Origin: Pelomyxa schiedti | Lineage: Eukaryota > Evosea > Pelobiontida > Pelomyxidae | Direction of reading: 5' to 3' | DNA: 64,000 nucleotides | Assembly (NCBI GenBank): GCA_020536535.1 | Contig: JAHLWZ010000840.1 | Location: forward strand, 18,507-82,506 | Program-made: the position numbers and the translations under genes | Notes under the pieces: model-generated | What the model was told of the DNA's origin: nothing | The model's database searches: none | The model's input: the letters and a program-made list of their open reading frames with translations, nothing else | Shown here: positions 35,411 through 46,627 of the stretch, piece by piece | How positions within the stretch are numbered: position 1 is the stretch's first letter | Layout of the letters: every line of letters starts with the position of its first letter

Positions 35411-35540
35411 AAAACAAGTTTTTTGTTTGGTGTAAACCTCTTCCTTCCAAAACGCAACAAGAGAGTTTGTTTCGTTAAGTTAATTTTGTTTTGTTTTTGT
35501 CAATGAGAAACAGTTTGAGGGAGAGGCCTCCCAGTTGGAA

Positions 35541-38160
35541 TCAATCGTTTTCTGTGTGGATGTTCAGGGTGTATTTTGAGGCTTGGGCCAGTTTTGGGTT
35601 GGTGCTATTGGTGTGTGTCTTCAATTTTGGTGCTAAACACAACGTTTTGGCTCGAGTTTGAACGTCGTGATCCTGAATCTGGTGTAGAGTTAGGTTTCAG
35701 CAACGGTGTTCACTGTCATACAAGAGTCCCAGCAGCTACAACTAGGTTGAGGGCTATTCTTTCATCTTTTTCTGAATCTAGCATCTGTACCAATTGAGAA
35801 AAACAGTTACGTGTACTGGACGCACTTGACAAACTGAAGTTATGCAATGTATTTTGCAGGCATCATTCTTTACAGTCGCAAGGCTGTAAGGGAGTGAGCA
35901 GAAAGAAATGATGAAGGAAAGTTGGAGGTGCACTTGACTAATAAGGCGGAAACAGCTGCTCGGAGAGAGATGTCAGGTGAAGGAATTGCGCCGGTTATTC
36001 TCCCCCACAAGTTTTGGCTTTCACAAAGGAAGATATATTCGGGGACACTTTACAAGTGTTATTCTGAGGAAGAAAACAAGGGAACTTACGAAAGAGCATT
36101 GACGGCAAGTCTCAAAGCGAGTAATTGATTTGAAAACGGGCTCGTTTTAGGTGCCAAGGCAAATGATCCTAGCTTTGAAATAAGATTCTAATTGCCCACA
36201 CCCAAACGTACGATCAAGAATAGGAATCTTCCGCTGAACAAAATATGCAGCAACATTTGGGAAACAAAGCAGTAATCGAAAGATATCCAAAACTTATTAA
36301 GAACATTAAATAGGCCTAACGTGAAAGGGGCTACCTGGGAATGCACTCGTAATTTGGGTGGCTAGCATTGACGCAATAGGAAGAGCGTCAAGAAGTGGAA
36401 GTATATCCGACTCTTGAATATTCGGATTGCTCAAGTGTGCAATCAGAGATAGGATGGCAGATTGTTCCTTTGGCGAATATCGGGATTCCTGTCCGCTTGT
36501 TGATTGAGGGAGAAAATCAACACAGTTATAAGTGTAGGAGGTATTACGTTTTGGAAATTCATTGCAATAAATTTTTCTTTGAAGTTAGGAGGAAGGCTCT
36601 TCTTAAATTTGATTAATTTTACCTGCACTTGGATGAGTGTTTCATAAAAGGAATGAAGAGGGAACATTTGGTATTAAACTGCAGTTCAACTCTTGTGATT
36701 GTGCATCTGGGAGGAGCTGTAATTCTTGGGGGGTAGGGGGAGTCCCTAGCTTGGAATTATGCACAGCCGTTTTCACAGCTATTTGAAATGAATTGGGATG
36801 AAAAAGACTATGAGAAATGGTAGGTAATACATTTTTGCACATGAATCCAAAGCCTATTTGCTAAGGTCAAGGAATTCTCTAAAACATGAAGTCCTTGTCG
36901 GAGAAGGTACTTCTGAATCTCAGCTTGGATATTTTGCTCTGCAAGCAGTTAGAACAGATGTTTCCGCACCGTAGTTATTGTTAACCTGTGAAATCGAAAG
37001 GGAAAAATGTAAGCTGACTCCCAACCATGATTGGTAAGACAAGGTCATAGTATCGTTGATCGTCGGGGTTTAGCTCCTTGACCCACCCTGGGTATTGCTT
37101 AGAGAAGAGGAACTTTATTTCTTTTGAGACCTTGAACCACCATTGGCTCTTCTGCTGTCTCATCTGATTCTAAATATTCTTGAAGCTTTGGAGGTTTCAC
37201 TTCTTCATCTACCAGGATATATTTCCTCTTCAGGGTTTCTTGATTGTCTAAAGTACTCGGATCGGTAGGGGGAAAATCTTTGAGATACACTCTGGGCAGA
37301 TTTGTGAATTTATAATCCGACCCAACAACCGTCAAAAGAGGAACAAAGTGTTGCTGTAGATATTGAGTTGAAAGTCACCAAAAGGAATAAATGGTACATG
37401 AGATTCATGGTTCCAGGAAAGAAAAACGGGCCGCTTAGTGCATACATCAGGTTGAAGACGAAGTGGTAAAATGGTTGCTGCGGCACCTCCTCCACCTTGC
37501 CCCAGTTCAGTCTTAGGCATTGAGACTTTGCTTTAGAATGGGTTAAGAGCATACATCTTTCAGGCCAGCAAAAATTACAATCGGACGACGAATTGCATTG
37601 GAAAGAGCCTGCACATGAATGTATTCAAGAGCCTGTCCATCAGTTTCGGCAATTTTCAAAACCTACAAAACAATCAGTCCAATACCAAAAGCAACCCAGG
37701 AGCCCACGAAACCTGGTCCCAATCTCCCATAACCCTCTCTTGGTACCACTCTTTCTGGGCTGACATCTCTGAATGGACCAAGCTGCGCAAGAGCGGGTGA
37801 TATTCATCCATCCCCCACAATGCAGTGCCCACAGCTCTAACGAGGCAGTTCCCGTCCCCTGTTGTAGTGTAGGGCACAACTAGCTGTGGAATAGGATCAA
37901 TTCCATCATGCATAAATGCCCCAGTAAGGTACTCCTTTGTTTGTTTATTTTGTAGTGAGCCAAAAGTAAGACCACAAGAGGAAGGAGGTGGAGGGGGAAA
38001 GGGGGAAAAAAAAAAGTGGGACACACCACAGCTTCTTTGTCACAAAGAGCTTCTCGTTTCTTTGCACTAGCAACAAAAACAGGCGGGATCTAAGCAACGA
38101 GATTATGCCGAGATGCGTGCGTTCGTATTGATTTATATTGGAGTTATATGCCCCACGCGA
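35541..38160 (-). CDS. OTU-family deubiquitinase with PUL-like C-terminus (VCPIP1-like)
   Basis: The OTU domain is LVVPYTTTGDGNCLVRAVGT (catalytic Cys), LWGMDEYHPLLRSLV, EYIHVQALSNAIRRPIVIFA and LSWNHESHVPFIPF (catalytic His). It resembles the VCPIP1/VCIP135 OTU most. It continues with VGSDYKFTNLPRVYL, KEIKFLFSKQYPGWVKELNP and, over a 31-nt intron (36939-36969), VNNNYEQNIQAEIQKYLLRQ. Several helical exons follow: PKEQSAILSLIAHLSNPNI, DILPLLDALPIASMLATQIT, LAPKTSPFSNQLLALRLAVN, DISLRAAVSALLVKCTSN and MLDSEKDERIALNLVVAAGT. This pattern (xALRxxxN, then AxxxxLxN, then a final LGTL-like helix) is like the PUL domain that binds p97/VCP. The stop TGA is at 35541-35543. The start is uncertain: no clear ATG before TGAFMHDGIDPIPQLV, first exon near 38020-38160. 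Confidence 0.7.
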
Positions 38161-38604
38161 CTCGTCGTGTGATGCCAATCAAGCCTCTTACGGTTCATAT
38201 TTTCAAAAGTTGTTTTTGGTTTGACACCTGAAACGTGGTGCTGGGGTCTGGGCGTGGCTCGGTTTTTACCAAGAGTTTCTTAGCCGTGCACAGAACACAA
38301 ATGCCCAACGACGTAGGGAGATGCATGGGTTTTTTTTTTTTTCTTTTTCTGAGTTGGGAACCAAGTTGGGCCGGGGGAATTCATGAGGGAATCTTGTCAT
38401 CTGAGGGGACTTCGGCAGCTTGATGTATGCCACGCGCACAAGGGATGGTGGAGGATTGGCAGATGGGATCCACAAGACCTTGATCGGGAATCAGCTGGAA
38501 TCTCTGAAAATGAAGTTTTGAGAGAAGCTTGATTCTTCTTCTAACCAGTTGATAACAGTGGTCTTAGAAGAATACGAAAAACAAACGAAATTCTCGCTCC
38601 TAGG
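38161..38604. other. Divergent promoter region, OTU gene / Rh transporter
   Basis: Lies between divergent starts. A T run at 38331-38342 and no supported coding frame. Confidence 0.4.
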
Positions 38605-40484
38605 ATGCATTCCGCAGTCGCGCACGCCCAATCTAACAACTTCGCCCTGCTGGCCGTATGTCTATCTAACGACACGCTTTGCGTTTTTGTTTTTTTTTTT
38701 TTCCGGCGTTTTTTTTTTTCCCTTCTCATGTGTGGGCAATGTTGCTAACGAATATATATACAAAAAAAAAAAATTAAAATTAAAAAAAAAGTTTGGAGCC
38801 CAGCTTATGATACTGATTCTCTTTGGATGCTGCACTGAGTATTGTGACGATGCAAAGGTAACAACTGGCGACCCTGTGGACCACGAGTACGAGGGCTTAC
38901 ATGAGTACACATACTTCAGCGACGTTCACATCATGATCTTTGTTGGATTCGGGTTCCTTATGACTTTTTTGAAGAAATACGGATTTAGTGCTGTTGCCTT
39001 CAATTTCTTCCTGAGTGCTTTGGCGTTTCAGTGGGCAATTTTAGTAAATGGGTTCTGGAACTGTGTTAATGCTCATGAGTGGGTCAGGATACCAGTCTCC
39101 ATTGAATCGTGAGATCCCCCTTAAACTCATCTTAACCCTAATGATACACAAGAATTATTGAGGGTGACTTTGCTGCTGGTTCCGTTATGATTTCGTTTGG
39201 TGCTGTCATAGGAAAAGTTTCCACTGTTCAACTGACTATAATGACCATAATACATCTAATTGTTTATGGTGCAAATAAAGTTATATTGGAGAGGGAACTC
39301 GAGATTGTAGGTAGAGTGCATTGTCCTTCATCCCTTTGCTTTTTTGTTTTTTAAATATTAGACAAGATATTGGAGGATCCCTTGTCATCCATGCCTTTGG
39401 TGCCTATTTTGGCCTCACTGTGAGTAGGATTGTTTCTCCAAAGGCTTCAAAAACGAATGACGACTGCGGCTCTGTTTATCACTCCGACCTTTTTGCCATG
39501 ATTGGTATACTTACCATGCATTTAAGTCGTTCATTAGAACCAATGCTTAGCTCAAAATAGGAACTATATTCCTCTGGATCATGTGGCCCAGCTTCAACGC
39601 TGCTCTTGCTGGAGAAAATTCTAAGCAGGAACGAACAATTCTAAATACAGCCATCAGCTTGGCGGCCTGCTGCGTTGTAGCCTTTGCTTTGTCACAAATG
39701 ACACGGCCCCATCATCACTTTGACATGGTATGCTTCCATTGGTCTCCATTTATAACACATTTGTAGGTTGATATTCAAAATGCCACGCTCGCCGGAGGTG
39801 TTGCCGTCGGCGCATCAGCATGCATGAATCTGTATTTAGTTGGTGCAATGGCAATTGGTATCACAGCAGGAACAATTAGCACCTTGGGATTCCGCTATCT
39901 CCAACCATTCCTACAGAACCGTTTTGGATTACATGACACTTGTGGAGTTTGTATTCAATTTGTCTTACCTTTTCGCTCACGGGCCAATAGGTCCACAACT
40001 TGCACGGTATGCCAGGTCTGCTTGGTGGGTTGTGTGCCGTCATAGCAGCTGCCATTGTAAAGCAGGAGGATTATGGGACAACTGAAAGCGAGGCACTTGA
40101 AAACATTGGCGTTGTTTTCCCAGAAATGGGAACAGGAAGGTCCGCCAGTGAACAAGCTCTTTGCCAGGTAACACATTACAATCCTAGTATAATGATAACA
40201 ATAGCATACCTAAAACTAACAAACAACAAACAAACAAAAAAAAAAAAAAAACACAGTTAGCGGGAATTGGCGTAACTCTCGGAATGGCCCTCGTTGGTGG
40301 CGCTATTGCCGGTGGAGTACTGTCCATACCTGGGATTCAAGGAAAGCCCGAGACGTTCTACCACGACATGGAGTACTGGCACATGCCCGACTGGGACACC
40401 GACCTCGAGAAGGCCGCTGCTCTCGAAGGCGCGGACGCTCCCGCCGACGAGTCCAAGGACAAGGACAAGGACGTGTCTCTCTAA
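38605..40484 (+). CDS. Rh-family ammonium transporter
   Basis: The start at ATG 38605 ([17 protein letters not shown]) joins over an intron with T and A runs (about 38656-38790) to [20 protein letters not shown]. Next come [120 protein letters not shown], and [14 protein letters not shown]. Both pore histidine contexts ([11 protein letters not shown] and HNLHG) are intact, as in Rh glycoproteins that conduct NH3/NH4+. An acidic and Lys-rich cytosolic tail ends KDKDKDVSL. About 11-12 TM helices. The position that is usually His in DMVHIQNA is Asp here. Confidence 0.9.
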
Positions 40485-40655
40485 CGACGATGAGAGCACG
40501 CCGGCGTGTTGCTTTTGTTACTTTCAGCAAAAAGATGTGTCTTAAACAAACAAATCCTTTCTTTTACTTACTTTCTTGTAAACTTGTGTTTTTTCTTCGT
40601 CGGTGTGCAGATGGAAAGATGGACAGATGGAAGGAAGTTGCCGAGAAAGGCAAAC

Positions 40656-40984
40656 TCACTCCATTCCCCAAAGGTCGACAATGAGCATGTACTTGCCATT
40701 CTCTCCTGTCATCCTTCCTACAGGGTTTTTATTTTGACAAATGGGGAAAAAGTACAAGGACGACCACCTGCAAGGCCAACTCCTTTTTCTTGATCTTCCA
40801 GGCGTAACTCCCCTTCATTTGCCTTTTTGGATCCCTCTTCCATCGACTTGCGTAGTTCGTCATCAGTGGCCTTGTATTGTGTGTTGATTGAAGCGCTAAG
40901 GCAGGAAGAACTTACCCCTCTCTCCATTATCTTGATGTTGAAGTGATCTTCGTGTGCCCGCTGTGTGTATCTCACGCTCCACAT
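40656..40984 (-). CDS. Small protein of unknown function (about 78 aa, 3 exons)
   Basis: The start at 40984 gives MWSVRYTQRAHEDHFNIKIM. A 45-nt intron joins in phase 0 to GATDDELRKSMEEGSKKANE and GELRLEDQEKGVGLAG. A second intron ending CCTGTAG joins to RMTGENGKYMLIVDLWGME and TGA at 40656-40658. Both junctions keep the frame. The chain is charged and helical with a hydrophobic C-terminal strand. No signal peptide. Not recognised. Confidence 0.5.
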
Positions 40985-41096
40985 TATGCACACTCGTAAG
41001 CCACTTTTTGGGTGATTAAACCGCAAGTGAATTGAATCAAATCACGCAATTACCTATCAGAAATATCTAGGTAGGTATTAGAAATTAAGTTTGAAG

Positions 41097-41549
41097 TTAG
41101 GGAATACCATAGGAGAAGACCCCACTTGTTCCTCGCAATGTAACAGGGCTCTTAGCGAATAATGAACCAGTACCCATTTCTGCCTGTTACGATGTTAGTA
41201 TGAATTTATCAGGCTTGTGCACTATACCTCAACTGTTTCAGCGTCAGGAATTTTAGTGCTTTCCATTCCCTTTCGCCTATTAACACCATTGTATGCTAGA
41301 GGCGATACGTACGTGAGCAACGTATACTTGTCGATTAACGAGATTGTCCTCATGCAGCCAGTTGTTTAGCACTAGAGGCTGTTAATAATTTCCTTTGAGG
41401 AAATACAGAGATCATACCTACGCCACAGGCCCTTCTGTGTTCGTGTCCTTTCAGGAGCTCAGCTACTTTGTTTGCAATCCTAGGACAATCAGTAACAAGA
41501 AATTGTAAGGTCTTGTCTCTCACTCATCACCAGCCTTGATCTGTGACAT
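41097..41549 (-). CDS. Small protein of unknown function (about 90 aa, 4 exons)
   Basis: The start at 41549 gives MSQIKAGDE, which joins to IANKVAELLKGHEHRRACG, then to AYNGVNRRKGMESTKIPDAE and then to MGTGSLFAKSPVTLRGTSGV, ending FSYGIP. Three introns of about 45-100 nt with GT-AG ends preserve the frame in each case. Basic middle, acidic junction. Not recognised. Same strand and about 110 bases upstream of the previous small gene; they could also be parts of one gene if an unseen splice skips the stop. Confidence 0.5.
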
Positions 41550-43537
41550 TGGTAGCTGTTATATTTTTTTTGTAATGTTATGATTTTTGAGGATCTCGAG
41601 TCTTATTTATTGCCTGTGCAGGGCAATACTGTCAAATGCAGAAAGTTGAGAAAAAAAGGAACACAGTGGCGTCAAAAGTTTCATAGGATAAAATTGAAAA
41701 CTGGACTGACCACAGAGGTGGCAGTGCAGTGCCCGTGCAACCAGTACAACACCAACTTGGCGGCAGAGTCAGAACATGCAAAAAAATTCTTGGTTTCAAC
41801 CGATCAGTTTCTTGAAACAGGCGAAAAAAACGAGGCCCAACGGGGCGAATGATCCGTCGTTGCCACGGCCATAAGGTGGTGCTGAGCACGAGGCAATTCC
41901 CCCGCCTGTATTATCTATCAGAAAAGGTGTTTGCAATCTATAATGGCTCTGTTCTGTTGTACTATGCCACGCTGCTTGCTGCTGCTTGCTGCTATCCCCA
42001 AATGTGATATGCTGCCAGACCCACCCAAACTCCCAGCTCCAAAATGCACCGCTCCAAATGCTCCCAAATGCACCGCTCCAAATGCTCCCAAATGCTCCTT
42101 GTGCTGCTCCAAATGCACCGCCACACGTATGATTCTCACTGTAAGTGTCGCACATTATGCCACCGCTGCTCTTCCACTGTTTCTTTTTTTTTAATTATTG
42201 TTTTTTTTGTATTTTTTCCTTAAAAAACGAAAATTTGGGCGCCAAACCCAAATTTTGGAGGAAAGCAGCGATACCCCAACTTGGAGTCAAGGTACATGTG
42301 CTGCACATGGAGTTCCACAACCGGGCAAACAGTCCAATGGAAAAAAAAAAACCAAATTTTTTTGCTGCGTTGGTATTGCGTTAATGCCTTAAGTGGCACA
42401 TTACAAAAGGGGAATGACGTGGACAAAGGGTAAGTGTGCAATGTGGTGAAGACCTTGAGAGCAGTCTTGTTGTGATTGCGTAGGCTGTTGCGTAGTGTAT
42501 ATATATAATTATTATTGGTTGCAGTGGTGCTGTGATGGAGGCTGCTGATAGTGGTTGTTGTGATCCGCAGGCAGATACCTGGGATTTGTCTCCACCAGTG
42601 ATGATCATGAGGTTTCCATTCATCCACGCATCAGGGATGATGTTACTTGGCTGACCATGAAAGTGAACCACGACCGGTTGTAGTCGGTGGTTGTTGTTGG
42701 GAGTTGTGCGCAATTGCTGCCAGTTCGGCACTGCTCGCATTGGATCAAGACGGTTCGGGTGCAGTCCTCGTAAATGACTTTTCTGGGGAGGCTCTGTGCA
42801 TGTCATACCACTCTGCAGCACTGAGTGTGGGGAATACAAATTCTGTCCAACATGCTGGACTCTGCCAGACTGCATCCAATTGACAAAATATGTATTGTGA
42901 AGAAGACCTTCCCACCTTACAATTTGGTGAGCTCTCAACTCCTTTGAATTTGTATGAGTTTATGACATAGAAAAAGAAAAAGGACCTGCTGGCTGATTAT
43001 GCTGTGAAGAACTCTTGAACACATTTCGGTGACAACTAGACTCAGTGTAAGGACGGTCCAACAGGCTTTGCAAGAAGCGATATACAACCTTTTTAAAACA
43101 AGGCAACTCACTCATTTTCATTGCGAGACAGGCAAGACTCGACATCCTCCGCATTCACAGCAAAAGCTGGTGCATTTTCGGAAGCACTCAGGGGTGCGCG
43201 CCTTGAGTTGGCACAGTGGCTTGCCTGGCGTGTTGATTGAAGTTGGTTCGAAATGTACGGCGGGGATGCCTGTCACACCGAATGCCATGGGAACCTCGAC
43301 TCGAGGATTTGTTCTTCGAGAAGAACAACCTCAGAACCCACCGGCACACAGCCTCGAACACGATCCCCGAGAGGAAATTCTCCTGCGCGTAGGAGAGGAC
43401 ATCACCCCCCGTTCCCGCATGCACACTCTCCTTGAAAGGCGAGTGACTCCCTGAGGGCACACAACTGTGTGGCCGGTGATGCGGAACAAGAGAGGCCTCT
43501 TCGGTACAGAAGGGACAAATTTTTTTCCTTTCGTTTT
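41550..43537. other. Poorly resolved region
   Basis: About 2 kb where I could not settle gene models. Open frames exist on both strands: + 41943-42194 with a hydrophobic start MALFCCTMPRCLLLLAAIPK; - 42381-42938; + 43029-43457. The last has the segments LVHFRKHSGVRALSWHSGL, faintly WD40-like, and PREEILLRVGEDITPRSRMH. Homopolymer T and A runs lie around 42180-42230 and 42340-42362, and a short AT repeat near 42500. At least one gene is likely here. Confidence 0.4.
42040..42125 (+). repeat. 21-bp tandem repeat (APNAPKCT units)
   Basis: Units around AAATGCACCGCTCC and AAATGCTCCC repeat about three times. In one + frame they code APKCTAPN repeats; on the - strand they code GAFGSIWS repeats. Whether either is translated is unclear. 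Confidence 0.7.
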
Positions 43538-44422
<885 letters not shown>

Positions 44423-44620
44423 TGTTCGTTTGTTGGTTATTGGGCAACAGATATGTGATTTGGGTCCCCCCTCAACCAGTCCTGGTGGGGCATCTGAACC
44501 CGCAGAGTTGGAGAAACTCGTTGACTGCAGTGTCTCAAGGGAGAGGGTGTGAGACGCCCTGCCTGAGATGGATTTCGACCCGTACTGAGCCAACGGAATT
44601 TCGCAGTATTGCTCGAAGCA

Positions 44621-46627
44621 ATGGAACATGGCTTGCCAACGACGGCCGGCGTGCTGCAACAGGCACAGCCACTGCCACTGCCACAACACCCACCCCCACA
44701 ACAACAACAACAATCACGGCAGGTTGAGCTCGAACAACACCAACTTGGTCAGCTGACGGACGACGAGATTCTTCGGGTCGAAGTGGCACTCTTCCTGTCG
44801 TTTCTCAACCGAACTTCCCTACAACAGCACCACGTTATGTCTGGCAACTTAGACACCACGGTACCAACTTCTGCATCTCCAGCAACAACTACAACAACCA
44901 CCTCTACATCTCGAACACCACTGCATCCAAGCCACGACGAAAAATCCGGTGCTCCAGAGCCCACGTCTTCCTCGGCAGCTACTGATGGCCAGGGCCCTGC
45001 TGTCTCCTCGATTTCGAAGTCTTGCTCGGCGCCATGCGTTAGTGGGGGCCAGGACCAGATTGTGGGACGCGAGAGGAGGATCAAGTTGACCGTGGAACAA
45101 AGGACGAGAGTGGCAGATTACGAGTTGCAATTGCTACGCGTTCAACTCCACGAGTTGCAGCAATTGAGGAATAACTCACTGGCTGAGATTGAAGTATGGG
45201 CCTATGACTGTTTCTACTCCCATAATCTCTTATTGTATCTCGTAGTCTATAAAAGACAAATGGAACCTGCGATTGGCAGCACTGAAAAGGAAAGAGTACG
45301 AGCTGCACAAATGCTTGTCTCCGTCAATACATAATTCTACGAGGCAACGGGATTCGGCCTCTCAGAGACCGTCCTTACAACCGGACACTCTGAATTTGCT
45401 GCAAGTGCAGATGTTGGAGCAAGAGAGGCAAGTACAGAGGCTGCAATCCCACATTTCCGGCCTGCGGGCAACAGTGGTGTGGATGCTAAACAGCCTTAAG
45501 CGAAAGGAATCAGCCCTAGCACGGAGGGGAGTCCACGACGACCCCAAAGAAAGAGAGCGCCTCGAAACGGAAAATCGGGAAATGCAGGTACCTCAGTTTT
45601 TCACTCGGGAAATAAAAATCCACTCAATCCGACAGACACAAATAGGAAAACTCAACTTAGAATTAGTGGCAACAAAGAAAAACCTTATGCAGACTACCCA
45701 TCAACTAAATAAAACTAAGGTCCTTCCATCATACTATGCTCGTTACTCTGATAACTTGGACGCAGGAAACACTAAATGCACTCCTTAAAAAGAATTCCAG
45801 TTTGGCTGTCCAATTGAAACAAAACAGGGAGTGGTGAGTAAATTCACACTGCAGAAAGGATCTTACACATTGAAGGATTTCCAGAATCAGAGACGAAGGA
45901 GAGCTTCTTTCCCGCGAGTGTCATGAAGCTGAAATCACCAACAAAGAGCTTACCCAACTAAGGGTGCGGTTACATGTTCCATGTCTCTCTTAATCACAGA
46001 CAGCAGACACAAACCAAAACCGAAATACCAGGAGTGTTTGAAAGTGTACAGCAGCAAGCAACTCTTCTTGAGCTTGATAAGCAAATTGCGTCCTGGAAAC
46101 GGAAAATTGAAATCGCAAGTGTATGTACCCATTTTTCCCCTACACCAAGCTCACAACCTCTTCAAGATTGCAACTAAAAACCACCACTAAATGCCTCGTT
46201 GGCCAGGGCACTTTTCCTATTGTGTTTATAAAAATTTACTGTAAAAAAATCCCATAAGGGCGCTTTGCCAACAGTTCACCCAAAACTTTTCTTTAGCACA
46301 GTTTTGAAGATAACCGTTGCCTACGAGGTGATGATTCATAAGTGGAGCATTGCCTAACCGAGCTTCGTGAAATAAGAGTCCCAGATACTGGGATCAACAT
46401 CTTGAGGTTGGTTCCACACCAAATGGTCACATATTATTTTTATAATTAATTATCTTTTTTTTTTCTTTTTTTTTAAAAATGAGAAGAGTATGACACTGGT
46501 TTGGTTCTATTTTAGTCCTCTTCAAGCTTTTCCACTAGTGACTCCAGATAGGATTTGTCGGGAGTGTTACATCTATGGTGATGTGAGGTGTGGAGAAGAT
46601 GTGATTGTATTACCTTGCGGTAATTGA
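44621..46627 (+). CDS. Coiled-coil protein with C-terminal half-RING-like Cys motif
   Basis: The start at ATG 44621 (MEHGLPTTAGVLQQAQPLPL) leads into a Gln/Pro- then Thr/Ser-rich segment. Long coiled coils follow: RIKLTVEQRTRVADYELQLL, RVQLHELQQLRNNSLAEI, LLQVQMLEQERQVQRLQSHI, ERERLETENREMQ, IGKLNLELVATKKNLMQTTH and LLELDKQIASWKRKIEIA. Short introns separate exons. The last exons read ELREIRVPDTGINIL, then SPLQAFPLVTPDRICRECYI, YGDVRCGEDVIVLPCGN and TGA 46625-46627. CxxC and LPCG resemble the first half of a RING finger, without the second half. Function unknown. About 200 bases separate its start from the divergent NUDT21 start. Confidence 0.65.

Noticed and set aside
38549-39112. Uninterrupted + frame from 38549 as the Rh transporter start
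   Set aside because: It reads through T and A runs as [10 protein letters not shown]; splicing from ATG 38605 gives a normal Rh N-terminus.
43029-43457. WD40 repeat on the + strand (LVHFRKHSGVRALSWH)
   Set aside because: A single weak match with no second blade and no clear exon neighbours; not enough to call a WD40 protein.
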